Shown: positions 1-9,144 of the stretch, piece by piece
Numbering within the stretch: the first letter of the stretch is position 1
How the letters are laid out: each line of letters begins with the position of its first letter
NCBI RefSeq assembly: GCF_000960995.1
Contig: NZ_CP009434.1
Location: 1,054,001 to 1,118,000, forward strand
DNA length: 64,000 nucleotides
Direction of reading: 5' to 3'
Source: Burkholderia glumae LMG 2196 = ATCC 33617
GTDB lineage: Bacteria > Pseudomonadota > Gammaproteobacteria > Burkholderiales > Burkholderiaceae
Notes under the pieces: model-generated
What the model saw: the letters and a program-made list of their open reading frames with translations, nothing else
Told to the model about the DNA's origin: nothing
The model's database searches: none
Position numbers and translations under genes: made by a program

Positions 1-123
1 TAAAGATGATTTGCTAAGATTCACCGCTTTTTCCCACTTCGATGGACTTATGATGCTGGCGCTTGGCGAATCGGGGTATAGCCGGTTTGCTTTTATCGAC
101 CACGCGTAAATCAGGCAAATGTG

Positions 124-1014
124 ATGAATAGAAAGGCTTTTAGAAGCTTCTTGCTTTTATTGGGTGCCGGGTTGCTCGTCTGTCTATCCGGCTGCAGCTA
201 CGACCTGCTGGATCCGAAAGGCAGTGTCGGTGTCGCTGAGAAGGGACTGATCTGGACGTCGACGTGGGTGATGCTGATCGTCGTCATCCCCGTGATCGTG
301 CTGACGCTGCTGTTCGCGTGGCGCTATCGCGAGTCCAACCGCAACGCGACGTATGCGCCGAAATGGTCGCATTCGACCGCGATCGAAGTCGTCGTCTGGA
401 CGATTCCGACGCTGATCATCCTGTACCTCGGCATCCTCACCTGGAAGTCGACGCACGAGCTTGACCCGTACAAGCCGCTCGTCTCGAACGTGAAGCCGAT
501 CAACGTCGAAGTCGTCGCGCTCGACTGGAAGTGGCTGTTCATCTACCCGGATCTGGGTATCGCATCGGTGAACCAGCTCGCGATTCCGGTCGGCACGCCG
601 GTGAACTTCCGCATCACGTCCGACTCGGTGATGAATTCGTTCTTCATCCCGCAGCTCGGCACGCAGGTGTACGCGATGGCCGGCATGCAGACGCGTCTGC
701 ACCTGATCGCCGACGAACCGGGCAATTTCGCCGGCCTGTCCGCGAACTACAGCGGCCGCGGCTTCTCCGACATGAAGTTCCGCACGCTCGCCACCTCGCA
801 GGGCGACTTCGATGCCTGGGTGCAGAAGGTCCGCGCCTCGGCGCAGCGCCTCGACATGAACGAGTACGCGAGCGTCGCGAAGCCGAGCGAAAAGGATCCG
901 GTGCGTTTCTTCTCGACCGTCGATCCGCGCCTGTTCAATAACATCGTTGGCAAGTACAACAACGGCCACGTCATGGAATTCAATGACGCGTCGTGCAGTA
1001 CGACGAAGGGGTAA
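124..1014 (+). CDS. cyoA: Cytochrome bo3 ubiquinol oxidase subunit II
   Basis: This is subunit II of the proton-pumping quinol oxidase in the inner membrane. The N-terminus is a lipoprotein signal with lipobox LSGC (Cys24), followed by two membrane helices (about residues 38-60 and 85-105). A periplasmic cupredoxin domain follows (about 125-225). As in quinol oxidases it lacks the CuA cysteine/histidine cluster of cytochrome c oxidases. I chose the ATG at 124, which has AGG eight bases upstream; a GTG immediately before it (121) is an alternative. It heads the cyoABCD operon, with two bases before cyoB. No cyoE (heme O synthase) follows, so heme O must come from a gene elsewhere. Confidence 0.96.
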   Translation: MNRKAFRSFLLLLGAGLLVCLSGCSYDLLDPKGSVGVAEKGLIWTSTWVMLIVVIPVIVLTLLFAWRYRESNRNATYAPKWSHSTAIEVVVWTIPTLIILYLGILTWKSTHELDPYKPLVSNVKPINVEVVALDWKWLFIYPDLGIASVNQLAIPVGTPVNFRITSDSVMNSFFIPQLGTQVYAMAGMQTRLHLIADEPGNFAGLSANYSGRGFSDMKFRTLATSQGDFDAWVQKVRASAQRLDMNEYASVAKPSEKDPVRFFSTVDPRLFNNIVGKYNNGHVMEFNDASCSTTKG

Positions 1015-1016
1015 GC

Positions 1017-3032
1017 ATGTTCGGAAAACTTACACTCGACGCGATTCCGTATCACGAGCCGATCCTCGTGGTCACGGCGCTCGGCGTCGGCATCATGGGG
1101 GCCCTGGTGCTGGGTCTCGTCACTTACTTCGGTAAGTGGAAATATCTCTGGACCGAGTGGCTGACGAGCGTCGACCACAAGCGTCTCGGCGTGATGTACA
1201 TCGCCGTTGCCCTCGTCATGCTGCTGCGCGGCTTCGCCGACGCGATCATGATGCGTACCCAGCTCGCGCTGGCGTACAACGCGCCGGGCTACCTGCCGCC
1301 GCACCACTACGACCAGATCTTCACCGCGCACGGCGTCATCATGATCTTCTTCATGGCGATGGCGTTCATGGTGGGTCTGATGAACCTGGTGGTGCCGCTG
1401 CAGATCGGCGCGCGCGACGTGGCGTTCCCGTTCCTGAACTCGCTGTCGTTCTGGATGACGGCGGTGGGCGCGATCCTGCTGATGATCTCGCTGTTCATCG
1501 GCGAATTCGCGCAGACCGGCTGGCTCGCGTACCCGCCGCTCTCGGAGCTGGCCTATAGTCCAGGGGTAGGGGTCGACTACTACATCTGGGCGCTGCAGAT
1601 CTCCGGGGTGGGCACGCTGCTGACCGGCGTGAACTTCTTCGTGACCATCATCAAGATGCGCGCGCCGGGCATGACGCTGATGAAGATGCCCGTGTTCACC
1701 TGGACGGCGCTCTGCACCAACGTGCTGATCATGGCGGCGTTCCCGATCCTGACCGTCACGCTCGCGCTGCTCGGCCTCGACCGTTATCTGGGGATGCACT
1801 TCTTCACCAATGACGGCGGCGGCAACGTCATGATGTACCTGAACCTGATCTGGGCCTGGGGTCACCCCGAGGTGTACATCCTGATCCTGCCGGCGTTCGG
1901 CGTGTTCTCGGAAGTCGTGGCGACCTACGCGAAGAAGCCGCTGTTCGGCTACAAGACGATGGTCTACGCCACCTGCGCGATCATGGTCCTGTCGTTCCTC
2001 GTGTGGCTGCACCACTTCTTCACGATGGGCTCGGGCGCCGACGTCAATGCGTTCTTCGGCATCGCCACGATGATCATCGCGATCCCGACCGGCGTGAAGA
2101 TCTTCAACTGGCTGTTTACGATCTACCGTGGCCGCCTGGAGTTCAGCGCGCCGATCCTCTGGACGCTCGGCTTCATGGTCACGTTCACGGTGGGCGGCAT
2201 GACCGGCGTGATGATGGCGATCCCGGGCGCGGACTTCGTGCTGCATAACAGCCTGTTCCTGATCGCCCACTTCCACAACGTGATCATCGGCGGCGTGCTG
2301 TTCGGCTATCTGGCGGGCTTCAACTACTGGTTCCCGAAGGTGTTCGGCTTCAAGCTCAACGAGAAGCTCGGCAAGCGCGCGTTCTGGTTCTGGCAGCTCG
2401 GCTTCATCTTCGCCTTCACGCCGCTGTACGTGCTCGGCTTCATGGGCGTGACGCGTCGTCTGAACCACTACGACAACCCCGCATGGCATCCGTGGATGGA
2501 AGTCGCGCTGTTCGGCGCGGTGCTGGTGCTGATCGGCATCGTTCACCAGCTGCTGCAGCTGTACGTGTCGATCCGCGACCGCAACCTGCCGGGCAACCGT
2601 GACCTGACGGGCGACCCGTGGAACGGCCACACGCTCGAGTGGGCGACGTCCTCGCCGCCGGCGCCGTACAACTTCGCGATCATCCCGACGATCCACGAGC
2701 TCGACGAAGTGTCGTATCGCAAGGAGCGCGGCCTCGGCTTCGGTCTGGAGAAGGGCCAGCAGTACGAGGACATCCACATGCCCTCGAACACCAGCGCGGG
2801 CTTCTTCATCGGCATGTTCTCGCTGGTGCTCGGCTTTGCCGGCGTCTGGCACATCTGGTGGCTGGCCATCGTCGGCTTCGTCGGCATCGTTGCGACCGCG
2901 ATCATCTACAGCTCGCAGAAGAACGAGGGCTACTACATTCCGGCCGACACGGTGCGGAAGATCGAAGAGCAGCGTGGTGGTGCGCGTGTCGCGGCACCGC
3001 GTCCTGCTGCAGTGGAACTGGAGGCCAACTGA
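1017..3032 (+). CDS. cyoB: Cytochrome bo3 ubiquinol oxidase subunit I
   Basis: This is the catalytic subunit that carries low-spin heme b and the heme o3/CuB centre, reduces O2 to water and pumps protons. It is 671 residues with about 15 membrane helices. The metal ligands are all visible: H105 (heme b), H283 with the cross-linked Y287 in WGHPEVY, the H332-H333 pair (CuB), and H411, H419 and H421 in the heme-binding helix. The chosen ATG lies two bases after cyoA. An in-frame GTG at 993 would overlap cyoA and is unlikely. The stop overlaps the cyoC start (TGATG), so the two are translationally coupled. Confidence 0.98.
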   Translation: MFGKLTLDAIPYHEPILVVTALGVGIMGALVLGLVTYFGKWKYLWTEWLTSVDHKRLGVMYIAVALVMLLRGFADAIMMRTQLALAYNAPGYLPPHHYDQIFTAHGVIMIFFMAMAFMVGLMNLVVPLQIGARDVAFPFLNSLSFWMTAVGAILLMISLFIGEFAQTGWLAYPPLSELAYSPGVGVDYYIWALQISGVGTLLTGVNFFVTIIKMRAPGMTLMKMPVFTWTALCTNVLIMAAFPILTVTLALLGLDRYLGMHFFTNDGGGNVMMYLNLIWAWGHPEVYILILPAFGVFSEVVATYAKKPLFGYKTMVYATCAIMVLSFLVWLHHFFTMGSGADVNAFFGIATMIIAIPTGVKIFNWLFTIYRGRLEFSAPILWTLGFMVTFTVGGMTGVMMAIPGADFVLHNSLFLIAHFHNVIIGGVLFGYLAGFNYWFPKVFGFKLNEKLGKRAFWFWQLGFIFAFTPLYVLGFMGVTRRLNHYDNPAWHPWMEVALFGAVLVLIGIVHQLLQLYVSIRDRNLPGNRDLTGDPWNGHTLEWATSSPPAPYNFAIIPTIHELDEVSYRKERGLGFGLEKGQQYEDIHMPSNTSAGFFIGMFSLVLGFAGVWHIWWLAIVGFVGIVATAIIYSSQKNEGYYIPADTVRKIEEQRGGARVAAPRPAAVELEAN

Positions 3033-3643
3033 TGGCACAAAGCACCCTGACTGCCGATCACCATCACGCGGCAGAGCATCACCATCCGCCGTCGCATTCG
3101 GTGTTCGGCTTCTGGCTGTACCTGATGACCGACTGTATCCTGTTCGGCACGCTGTTCGCCGTGTTCGCGGTGATGCAGCACGAGTTCGCCGGCGGCCCCA
3201 CGGCCAAGGATCTGTTCGACATCCCGGGCGTCGCGCTCGAAACGGCGGCGCTGCTGCTGAGCTCGATCACCTACGGCTTCGCCATGATCGGCGCGCATCG
3301 CAACAACCGCGGTGCCGTGTTCGGCTGGCTGGCCGTGACGTTCCTGCTCGGCGCGTCGTTCCTGTTCATGGAAATCCGCGAGTTCACGCACCTGATCGCC
3401 GAGGGCGCCGGGCCGGACCGCAGCGGTTTCCTGTCGTCGTTCTTCACGCTGGTGGCCACCCACGGTCTGCACGTGACGATGGGCCTGATCTGGATGGTCG
3501 TGCTGGTGGTCCAGATCGCGCGCAACCCGGAGCTGTCGGAGCAGGACGTGCGTCGCCTGACGTGCCTGAGCCTGTTCTGGCACTTCTTGGACATCGTCTG
3601 GATCTGCGTGTTTACCTTCGTCTACCTCGTGAGTGTGATCTAA
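3032..3643 (+). CDS. cyoC: Cytochrome bo3 ubiquinol oxidase subunit III
   Basis: Subunit III of the bo3 oxidase, 203 residues with five membrane helices, usual for the family. It belongs to the COX3 family and has the conserved HGLHVT segment and a C-terminal FWHFLDIVWI helix. The extreme N-terminus is histidine-rich (HHH then HHH within the first 25 residues), a feature of many betaproteobacterial CyoC proteins. The start overlaps the cyoB stop by one base and cyoD follows with no gap. It stabilises subunit I and is not itself redox-active. Confidence 0.96.
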   Translation: MAQSTLTADHHHAAEHHHPPSHSVFGFWLYLMTDCILFGTLFAVFAVMQHEFAGGPTAKDLFDIPGVALETAALLLSSITYGFAMIGAHRNNRGAVFGWLAVTFLLGASFLFMEIREFTHLIAEGAGPDRSGFLSSFFTLVATHGLHVTMGLIWMVVLVVQIARNPELSEQDVRRLTCLSLFWHFLDIVWICVFTFVYLVSVI

Positions 3644-3985
3644 ATGGCCCATTCGCATACGCATGCGTCGCATGACGACGCCTCGCACGGCACCGTCAGC
3701 AGCTACCTGGTCGGGTTCGTGCTGTCGGTGATCCTGACGGCCGCGTCGTTCGGGGTGGTGCTCGGCGGCTGGTTCTCGACCAACGAAGTCAAGATCCTCG
3801 TGCTGGCCGTGCTGGCCGCGGTGCAGATCGTGGTCCACCTGATCTTCTTCCTGCACATGAACGGCTCGTCGAGCCAGCGCTGGAACGTGACCGCCTTTGC
3901 CTACACGGTGCTGACGGTGGGCATCGTGATCGTCGGTTCGCTGTGGATCATGCACAACGTCAGCATCAACATGATGTCGCGCTGA
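3644..3985 (+). CDS. cyoD: Cytochrome bo3 ubiquinol oxidase subunit IV
   Basis: Small 113-residue assembly subunit with three membrane helices (about residues 22-44, 50-70 and 84-105), matching the prokaryotic COX4 / CyoD family. The N-terminus is His/Ser-rich and cytoplasmic. The ATG follows the cyoC stop directly. It is the last gene of the operon, and a strong hairpin terminator starts about 50 bases downstream. Confidence 0.95.
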   Translation: MAHSHTHASHDDASHGTVSSYLVGFVLSVILTAASFGVVLGGWFSTNEVKILVLAVLAAVQIVVHLIFFLHMNGSSSQRWNVTAFAYTVLTVGIVIVGSLWIMHNVSINMMSR

Positions 3986-4032
3986 TCGAGCGCGGACCCG
4001 CCTCGCCCGGGCTGATGGGCGAGGCGGTCGAG

Positions 4033-4061
4033 AAAAAGCCGCCCCTCGGGGCGGCTTTTTT
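4033..4061. terminator. Bidirectional rho-independent terminator
   Basis: An A-tract, a stem of AAGCCGCCCC pairing with GGGGCGGCTT around a TCG loop, then a T-tract. It can end transcription from cyoD on the plus strand and from the small gene ending at 4087 on the minus strand. Just before it (about 3999-4028) lies a second inverted repeat (CCGCCTCGCCC / GGGCGAGGCGG). Confidence 0.9.
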
Positions 4062-4086
4062 ATTGGCACGGCGGCAGCCGTGCCGC

Positions 4087-4458
4087 TCAAGAGATGATGT
4101 CCGGCAGCAACTTGTTGTCCTTGATGTAGGTGTCGCTGTCGCACCAGGTGAACAGCGCCTGCCCGACCTCATTGTGCTTGGCGTATTCGATCTTGCGGTC
4201 GGTGGGGCCGCTGACCTGCACCATGATGGCATTGGGAAATGCGCTTGCAATGTGCAGCGATTGGTCCAATTCTTCGCGCGTGAACGGGTGCGAAAAATTG
4301 CCGTCATGGTCGCCATGGAAACCGTAGTAGACGGTGATGGTCCCGGCTGCCCTGATGGCTTGCGCCACCAATGCCAGCTTTTTGGCAAATCCGCCGACGT
4401 CGGATTGGCCGTCGTTGGTGAATACGTTCTTCGGGTAAGACATGATCTCGTCCGGCAT
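4087..4458 (-). CDS. Conserved-looking small protein of unknown function
   Basis: Protein of 123 residues that I do not recognise. It has no signal peptide or membrane helix. Visible features are a central VYYGFHGDHDGNFSHPF stretch rich in His, Asp and Gly, a basic-acidic C-terminal half and one Trp-Cys pair (TWCDSDTY). The start at 4458 is chosen because AAGGAA lies six bases upstream; upstream in-frame codons have no ribosome site, and a second Met five codons in is possible. Base composition is visibly less GC-rich than its neighbours, which suggests later acquisition. It stands alone between the cyo terminator and a two-component system, convergent with cyo. Confidence 0.65.
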   Translation of the reverse strand: MPDEIMSYPKNVFTNDGQSDVGGFAKKLALVAQAIRAAGTITVYYGFHGDHDGNFSHPFTREELDQSLHIASAFPNAIMVQVSGPTDRKIEYAKHNEVGQALFTWCDSDTYIKDNKLLPDIIS

Positions 4459-4892
4459 GATCGATTCCTTGGTTTGGGTGGAAAGCGTTATTGCCTGGCC
4501 GGCCTTGCCCGTCAATGCACGCCAATCGCTTCGTTGGTCCCTGGAAACAACGGTCGTGAACAGGCGGCGCATCGCGGACTGCACGCCACGCGATGCGAAA
4601 CCCGTGGTTCACGCCATCCAGTATCGTCGGCAAGGAAGCGGGGCGATTGAGTGAAGCGACGGGAAATCCGGAGAAAGCAGCGAGATTCCGCGGTCCGGAC
4701 AACCGCACGCCCCGCAGGCTGCGGTGGCGCCTGCGCACGCCCGGCCCGCACGTAAGACTTCGTAAGCCGTCTTAAGGCGAGGCAAGCATGAGCGCACCGG
4801 CTTCGCTTATAGTCATCGGATTGCACGCCGGCGGGGCCGGCCCTTGCCGCGTCGCGCCTTCCGTTTCCGTTTCTTACCGCTTTGCCGAGCAC
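4459..4892. other. Intergenic region upstream of the two-component pair
   Basis: About 430 bases with no convincing gene. It must hold the promoter of the minus-strand small gene and that of the response regulator. It contains the inverted repeat at 4753-4774 and a TATAGT -10-like hexamer at 4808-4813 without a clear -35. Confidence 0.6.
4753..4774. promoter_or_regulatory. Candidate operator: TAAGAC-N10-GTCTTA
   Basis: A perfect 6-bp inverted repeat with a 10-base spacer, about one helical turn between half-sites. It lies 120 bp upstream of the OmpR-type regulator and 34 bp before a TATAGT hexamer. This spacing suits a dimeric regulator, perhaps autoregulation. The evidence is pattern only. 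Confidence 0.35.
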
Positions 4893-5630
4893 ATGTCCGA
4901 TACGCCCATCCAGGTCCTGCTGGTCGACGACGATGCCGCGCTGCGCGATCTGCTCCGTACCTTTTTCCAGCAGCGCGGCATCGAGGTGTCGGTGCTGCAC
5001 GACGCCACCACGCTGGAGCGGCGCCTCGAGCGCGAGCGGCCTTCGGTGATCGTGCTCGACCTGATGATGCCCGGCGTCGACGGGCTGACCGTGCTCAAGC
5101 AACTGCGCGCGAGCGGCGACACGATTCCGGTCATCATGCTGACGGCGCGCGCCGACGGCGTCGATCGCGTGATCGGCCTCGAACTCGGTGCCGACGACTA
5201 TCTCGGCAAGCCGTTCATGCCGCAGGAACTGCTCGCGCGAATCCACGCGGTGCTGCGCCGCCACGCGCCGGCCGGCCTCGCGCGGCCCGCCGCCGAGCGG
5301 CGCGAGCCGCTGCGCTTCGGCCCGTTCCGGCTCGACTTCACCACCCGCACGCTGTATCGCGACACCGAGCCGCTCAAGCTCACGGGCGGCGAATACGCGC
5401 TGCTCGAAGTGTTCGCGACGCATCCGATGGAGACGCTCTCGCGCGCGCGGCTGCTCGACATGCTGCACGGGCCGTATTCGAACCTGACCGAGCGCGGCAT
5501 CGACGTGCCGGTCTGGCGCCTGCGCCGCCTGCTGGAAGACGACCCCGCCCGGCCGCGCTACGTGCAGACGATGCGCGGCGTCGGCTACATGTTCGTGCCT
5601 GGCGGCGATGCCGATGAAACGCCGCTTTGA
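4893..5630 (+). CDS. OmpR-family response regulator
   Basis: Protein of 245 residues. The N-terminal receiver has the acidic pocket DDD at 12-14, phospho-acceptor D56 in LDLMMPG, and the conserved TAR and K residues. The C-terminal half is an OmpR/PhoB winged helix (about 140-238) with the usual RGVGYMF end. The start at 4893 (MSDTP) fits the family; an in-frame ATG at 4788 would add 35 residues of non-family sequence. The gene overlaps the sensor kinase by 23 bases, so the two are co-translated. It resembles the OmpR/RisA-type regulators of Burkholderia and Bordetella, but the target genes cannot be read from sequence. Confidence 0.93.
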   Translation: MSDTPIQVLLVDDDAALRDLLRTFFQQRGIEVSVLHDATTLERRLERERPSVIVLDLMMPGVDGLTVLKQLRASGDTIPVIMLTARADGVDRVIGLELGADDYLGKPFMPQELLARIHAVLRRHAPAGLARPAAERREPLRFGPFRLDFTTRTLYRDTEPLKLTGGEYALLEVFATHPMETLSRARLLDMLHGPYSNLTERGIDVPVWRLRRLLEDDPARPRYVQTMRGVGYMFVPGGDADETPL

Positions 5631-6861
5631 TACGCTGTTCGTCCGGCTGGCGTTGATGGCCATCGGCCTCGTGCTGGTGGTCCACGCGATCGGCCTGGTG
5701 CTGCTCGACCGCGAGCGGCTGCGCCTGGAAGTCGAGCAGACGCGCCGCGTGATCGCGCTGTCCACGCAGGCGCAGGCGAGCGGCAGCGCGCTCGGCCTCG
5801 CGGTCAGCGCGATGCTCGGCACGTCGTTCGTCGACGTGAAGGATGCCTTGGCGTTCGGCTGCCCGCCGCCGTGCGTCGATACCTATGGCCCGTTCGAGCG
5901 CCATCTGCGCGAGGCGATGCCGCCCGGCACGCACGTGGTCGGTGACGGCCGCTCGCGCACCATCTGGGCACGCTATCCGGGCGCGCGCTACTGGGTGACG
6001 CTGCCCTCGACGATGCCGTCGGTCACGCGCTTCATCGGCGCCTCGTCGCTGACGATGCTGATCGGCATCGGCCTGGCGATCTTCGGCGCCTGGCGCATCC
6101 AGCGCCCGCTGCGGCGGCTCGCGCAGGCGGTGCGCGATTTCCGGCTCGGCAACCGGCAGGCGGCGGTGCCGGTCGGCGGCCCGCGCGAGGTCAAGGACGT
6201 GATCGCGAACTTCAACGAGATGGTGAGCGAGCTGGCGCAGGGCGAGCAGGAGCGCGCGATGATGCTGGCTGGCCTCGCGCACGACCTGCGCGCGCCGATC
6301 ACGCGCATGCAGGTGCGCGCCGACCTGCTGCCCGACCAGGCCACCCGCGACGGCTTCCTGCGCGATGCCGAGGCGCTTTCGCGGATCGTCACGCAGTTCC
6401 TCGATTTCGCGGGCGAAGGCGCGGCGCCGTCGCCGACCGCGAGCGTCGACGCGCATTGCCGCCAGCACTACGGGGGCGAGCTCGACGACGCGCTCGTTAC
6501 CACCGACCTGCGCGCCGGCGAGGGTTTCCGGCTGCCGCTCGTCGATCTCGACCGGATTCTGTCGAACCTGATCGAGAACGCGATGACCTACGGCGAGCCG
6601 CCCGTCGAGATCTCCACGGCGGCGCTCGCGCAGGGCTACCGGCTGGTGGTGCGCGACCACGGGCCGGGCATTCCCGAGGCCGAGCTCGAACGCGCGCAGC
6701 GGCCGTTCGTGCGGCTCGACGCGGCGCGCGGCGGCGACGCGCACTGCGGGCTCGGGCTCGCGATCGTCAAGCGGCTGGTGCACCAGCGGCGCGGCAGCTT
6801 CGTCGCCTCGAACGCCGACGACGGCGGCTTCGTCGTCACCATGACGTTCCCGCCCGCCTGA
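5608..6861 (+). CDS. EnvZ-type sensor histidine kinase
   Basis: Inner-membrane kinase of 417 residues: TM1 (about 14-33), a periplasmic region (about 34-143), TM2 (about 145-163), HAMP (164-215), a HisKA box with phospho-acceptor H225 in GLAHDLRAP, then an HATPase domain with N-box (NLIENA), DHGPGI and GLGLAIV. It is the cognate kinase of the overlapping upstream regulator. The periplasmic part contains a CPPPC cysteine pair (residues 85-89), which could be a redox or metal contact. The start at 5608 or the Met two codons later are both possible. Confidence 0.93.
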   Translation: MPMKRRFDTLFVRLALMAIGLVLVVHAIGLVLLDRERLRLEVEQTRRVIALSTQAQASGSALGLAVSAMLGTSFVDVKDALAFGCPPPCVDTYGPFERHLREAMPPGTHVVGDGRSRTIWARYPGARYWVTLPSTMPSVTRFIGASSLTMLIGIGLAIFGAWRIQRPLRRLAQAVRDFRLGNRQAAVPVGGPREVKDVIANFNEMVSELAQGEQERAMMLAGLAHDLRAPITRMQVRADLLPDQATRDGFLRDAEALSRIVTQFLDFAGEGAAPSPTASVDAHCRQHYGGELDDALVTTDLRAGEGFRLPLVDLDRILSNLIENAMTYGEPPVEISTAALAQGYRLVVRDHGPGIPEAELERAQRPFVRLDAARGGDAHCGLGLAIVKRLVHQRRGSFVASNADDGGFVVTMTFPPA

Positions 6862-6960
6862 GGCCCGCCGCCGCTTGCGGGCCGCTCGTGCTTGCGTGTT
6901 GGCGCGCGAGCCCCGAGAATCGTCGTTCCTTTCAACCGAACCCAGACGACGAGCGACCTC

Positions 6961-7380
6961 ATGGCTTACGACGACAACAACATCTTCGCGAAGATCCTGC
7001 GCGGCGAACTGCCCTGCACGAAGGTCTGCGAGACCGATACGACGATCGCGTTCATGGACATCATGCCCCAGTCGCCCGGGCACGTGCTGATCGTGCCGAA
7101 GGAAGCGGCGGTGATGCTCTACGAGCTGTCCGACGAGGCGGCCGCCGAATGCATCCGCATGAGCAAGCGCGTGGCGCTCGCGATCCGCGAGGCGCTGCAG
7201 CCGGACGGCCTGTTCGTCGGCCAGTTCAACGGCGAGGCGGCCGGGCAGACGGTGCCGCACGTCCATTTCCACCTGATCCCGCGCTGGGCCACTCAGCCGC
7301 TCGGCGCGCACTCGCGCGAGGTGGCCGATCCCGCCGAACTGACGGCGATGGCCGAGCGAATCCGCGCGGCGCTGAAGTAA
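6961..7380 (+). CDS. HIT-family nucleotide hydrolase
   Basis: Protein of 139 residues in the histidine triad superfamily, which hydrolyses nucleoside phosphoramidates or AMP conjugates. The catalytic triad is HVHFH (H100, H102, H104), followed by LIPRW. The upstream half carries the family's FMDIMPQSPGH segment. Of the HIT branches it fits the HinT/Fhit-like bacterial group, and the substrate cannot be told. The ATG at 6961 begins right at the conserved domain. It is probably a single-gene unit about 100 bases after the kinase gene. Confidence 0.92.
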   Translation: MAYDDNNIFAKILRGELPCTKVCETDTTIAFMDIMPQSPGHVLIVPKEAAVMLYELSDEAAAECIRMSKRVALAIREALQPDGLFVGQFNGEAAGQTVPHVHFHLIPRWATQPLGAHSREVADPAELTAMAERIRAALK

Positions 7381-7512
7381 GCCGCCGCGGCCGGGCGCGC
7401 CGCGGCCGCGCATGGCCGTCGCGCGTGCGCCGGCCGCGCCCGGTTCGTGCTCAGGCGGGCTGGCGCGGCCGACCGCCGCCGTCGCCGTCGCCGCGAGGCG
7501 CGCGCCGGCGCC

Positions 7513-9144
7513 TCACAGCTGGCCGTCCACGGGCAGCATCCGGAACAGGCCCGTCAGCACGTTGCGCAGCAGCCCCGCGTGCGGATCGACGCTGTAGCTG
7601 CGCTGTTGGCCGTGTTCCACGTCGGTCCAGACGAGCGCCGAGTGCCAGCCGTTCGGCGACGGCGACGGATCGGCGAGCGTCACGCGGTAGCTTTCGGTCG
7701 GCGCCGTAACCTGGTCGAACAGCGTGGCGACCTCGCCCGCCAGCTTCGGGCTGCGGATCACGAGCGCGAGTTCGGTGTTGAGGTAGGCCGAGCGCGGATC
7801 GAGATTGAGCGAGCCGATCACGAGCGTGCTGCGGTCCACCACGTAGGCTTTCGCATGCAGGCTCGAGCGCGACTGCGAGCCGAACATCCGCACGGTCGAG
7901 CCCTGCGGCTGCTCGGCGCGGAACTCGTAGAGCTCCACGCCGCGTTCGAGCAGCGGCACGCGGTAGGGCGCATAACCGGCCTGCACGGCTACCGCGTCGG
8001 TGGCCGAGAGCGAATTGGTCAGCACCGCCACCCGCACGCCGCGCGCCACGAGCCGGCCGAGCGCCTCGACGCCGGCTTGGTGCGGCACGAAGTACGGCGA
8101 GATCAGCAGGAATTCGCGGCGCGCTTGCTGGGTCAGCCTCGCCAGCTGCTGCATCGGCGGGCTCTGGTAGGTGCCGCGCGCCATCGTGATCTTGTCCGGC
8201 GAATCGACCGCGAACGTCGCGTCGGCCCACACCAGCCCGAGCTGCTCGCGCGCGATCTGGTCGGCGAGCGGCGTGGCGTTCAGCGGCTTCGCGTCGTAGG
8301 GGCGGGCGTTCTCGCGCCAGTGCTCGCGCAGCGCTTCGCGCGTGCGGTCGAGATCCTGCGGATCGAAATGCTGATGATTGAGCGCGCGCAGCGGATAGGC
8401 GCTCGCGCTCGCCCAGTAGGTGTCGAAGCTGCGCGAGATGTCGGCCGTGACGGGGCCGGCCGCGAGCACGTCGAGATCGCGGAACTGCAGCGTCGGGCTG
8501 GCGCTGAAATACTCGTCGCCGAGGTTGCGGCCGCCGACGATCGCGAGCTGGTTGTCGGCGATCATCGCCTTGTTGTGCATGCGCCGCGTGAAGCGGTCGA
8601 TCTTCGAGACGAAATCGGCAGTGCGCGCCAACACGCCGCGCTGGGTCGCCCCGAACGGATTGAACACGCGGATCTCGATGTTGGGATGCGCGTTCAGCGA
8701 TGCCATCACCTGTCCGATGTCCTTGAAGTTCAGGTCGTCCACCAGCATCCGCACCCGCACGCCGCGATCGGCCGCGTAGAGCGCCGCGGCCAGCAGCAGC
8801 TTGCCGGTGGTGTCCTCGGTGGCGATGTAGTACTGCATGTCGAGCGTCTTGGTGGCCGCGCGCGCCAGCGCGATGCGCATCTGCAGCGCATCGGTGCCCA
8901 CCGACAGCACGCGAAAGCCCGACTGCCCCGGATGGGCGCGCTCGGGCGCGGCGAGCGCCTCGCGCAGCGGCGTGGGCGTGTCCGGCGGCAGCGCATGCGT
9001 GACCGAGCGCGGCAGCGTGGTGGCGGGCGGATGCGTGGCGCAGCCGGCGAGCCAGAGCGCGGCCAGGCCGGCTGCGGCGAAGCGGCGGGCCGGGTGCGCC
9101 GGACGGCGGACGCGCGGCTCGCGACGGACGGGGATGGCCGGCAC
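7513..9144 (-). CDS. Phospholipase D family lipoprotein (cardiolipin synthase-like)
   Basis: Protein of 543 residues starting at a GTG (9144) with AAGGAG eight bases upstream. The N-terminus is basic and then a lipoprotein signal with lipobox LAGC (Cys35), so it is membrane-anchored toward the periplasm. Two PLD catalytic HKD motifs are present: HNKAMIAD followed by GGRNLGDEY, and HAKAYVVD followed by GSLNLDPRS. This two-domain layout matches the ClsC/YmdC-like PLD proteins, which make or remodel phospholipids such as cardiolipin. A lipobox is less usual for ClsC proper, so a secreted phospholipase remains possible. It is convergent with the HIT gene. Confidence 0.9.
   Translation of the reverse strand: MPAIPVRREPRVRRPAHPARRFAAAGLAALWLAGCATHPPATTLPRSVTHALPPDTPTPLREALAAPERAHPGQSGFRVLSVGTDALQMRIALARAATKTLDMQYYIATEDTTGKLLLAAALYAADRGVRVRMLVDDLNFKDIGQVMASLNAHPNIEIRVFNPFGATQRGVLARTADFVSKIDRFTRRMHNKAMIADNQLAIVGGRNLGDEYFSASPTLQFRDLDVLAAGPVTADISRSFDTYWASASAYPLRALNHQHFDPQDLDRTREALREHWRENARPYDAKPLNATPLADQIAREQLGLVWADATFAVDSPDKITMARGTYQSPPMQQLARLTQQARREFLLISPYFVPHQAGVEALGRLVARGVRVAVLTNSLSATDAVAVQAGYAPYRVPLLERGVELYEFRAEQPQGSTVRMFGSQSRSSLHAKAYVVDRSTLVIGSLNLDPRSAYLNTELALVIRSPKLAGEVATLFDQVTAPTESYRVTLADPSPSPNGWHSALVWTDVEHGQQRSYSVDPHAGLLRNVLTGLFRMLPVDGQL

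Noticed and set aside
747..3038. 763-residue minus-strand ORF over cyoB
   Set aside because: Composition dominated by Arg, His, Asp and Glu; the cyoB reading frame with all metal ligands is certain.
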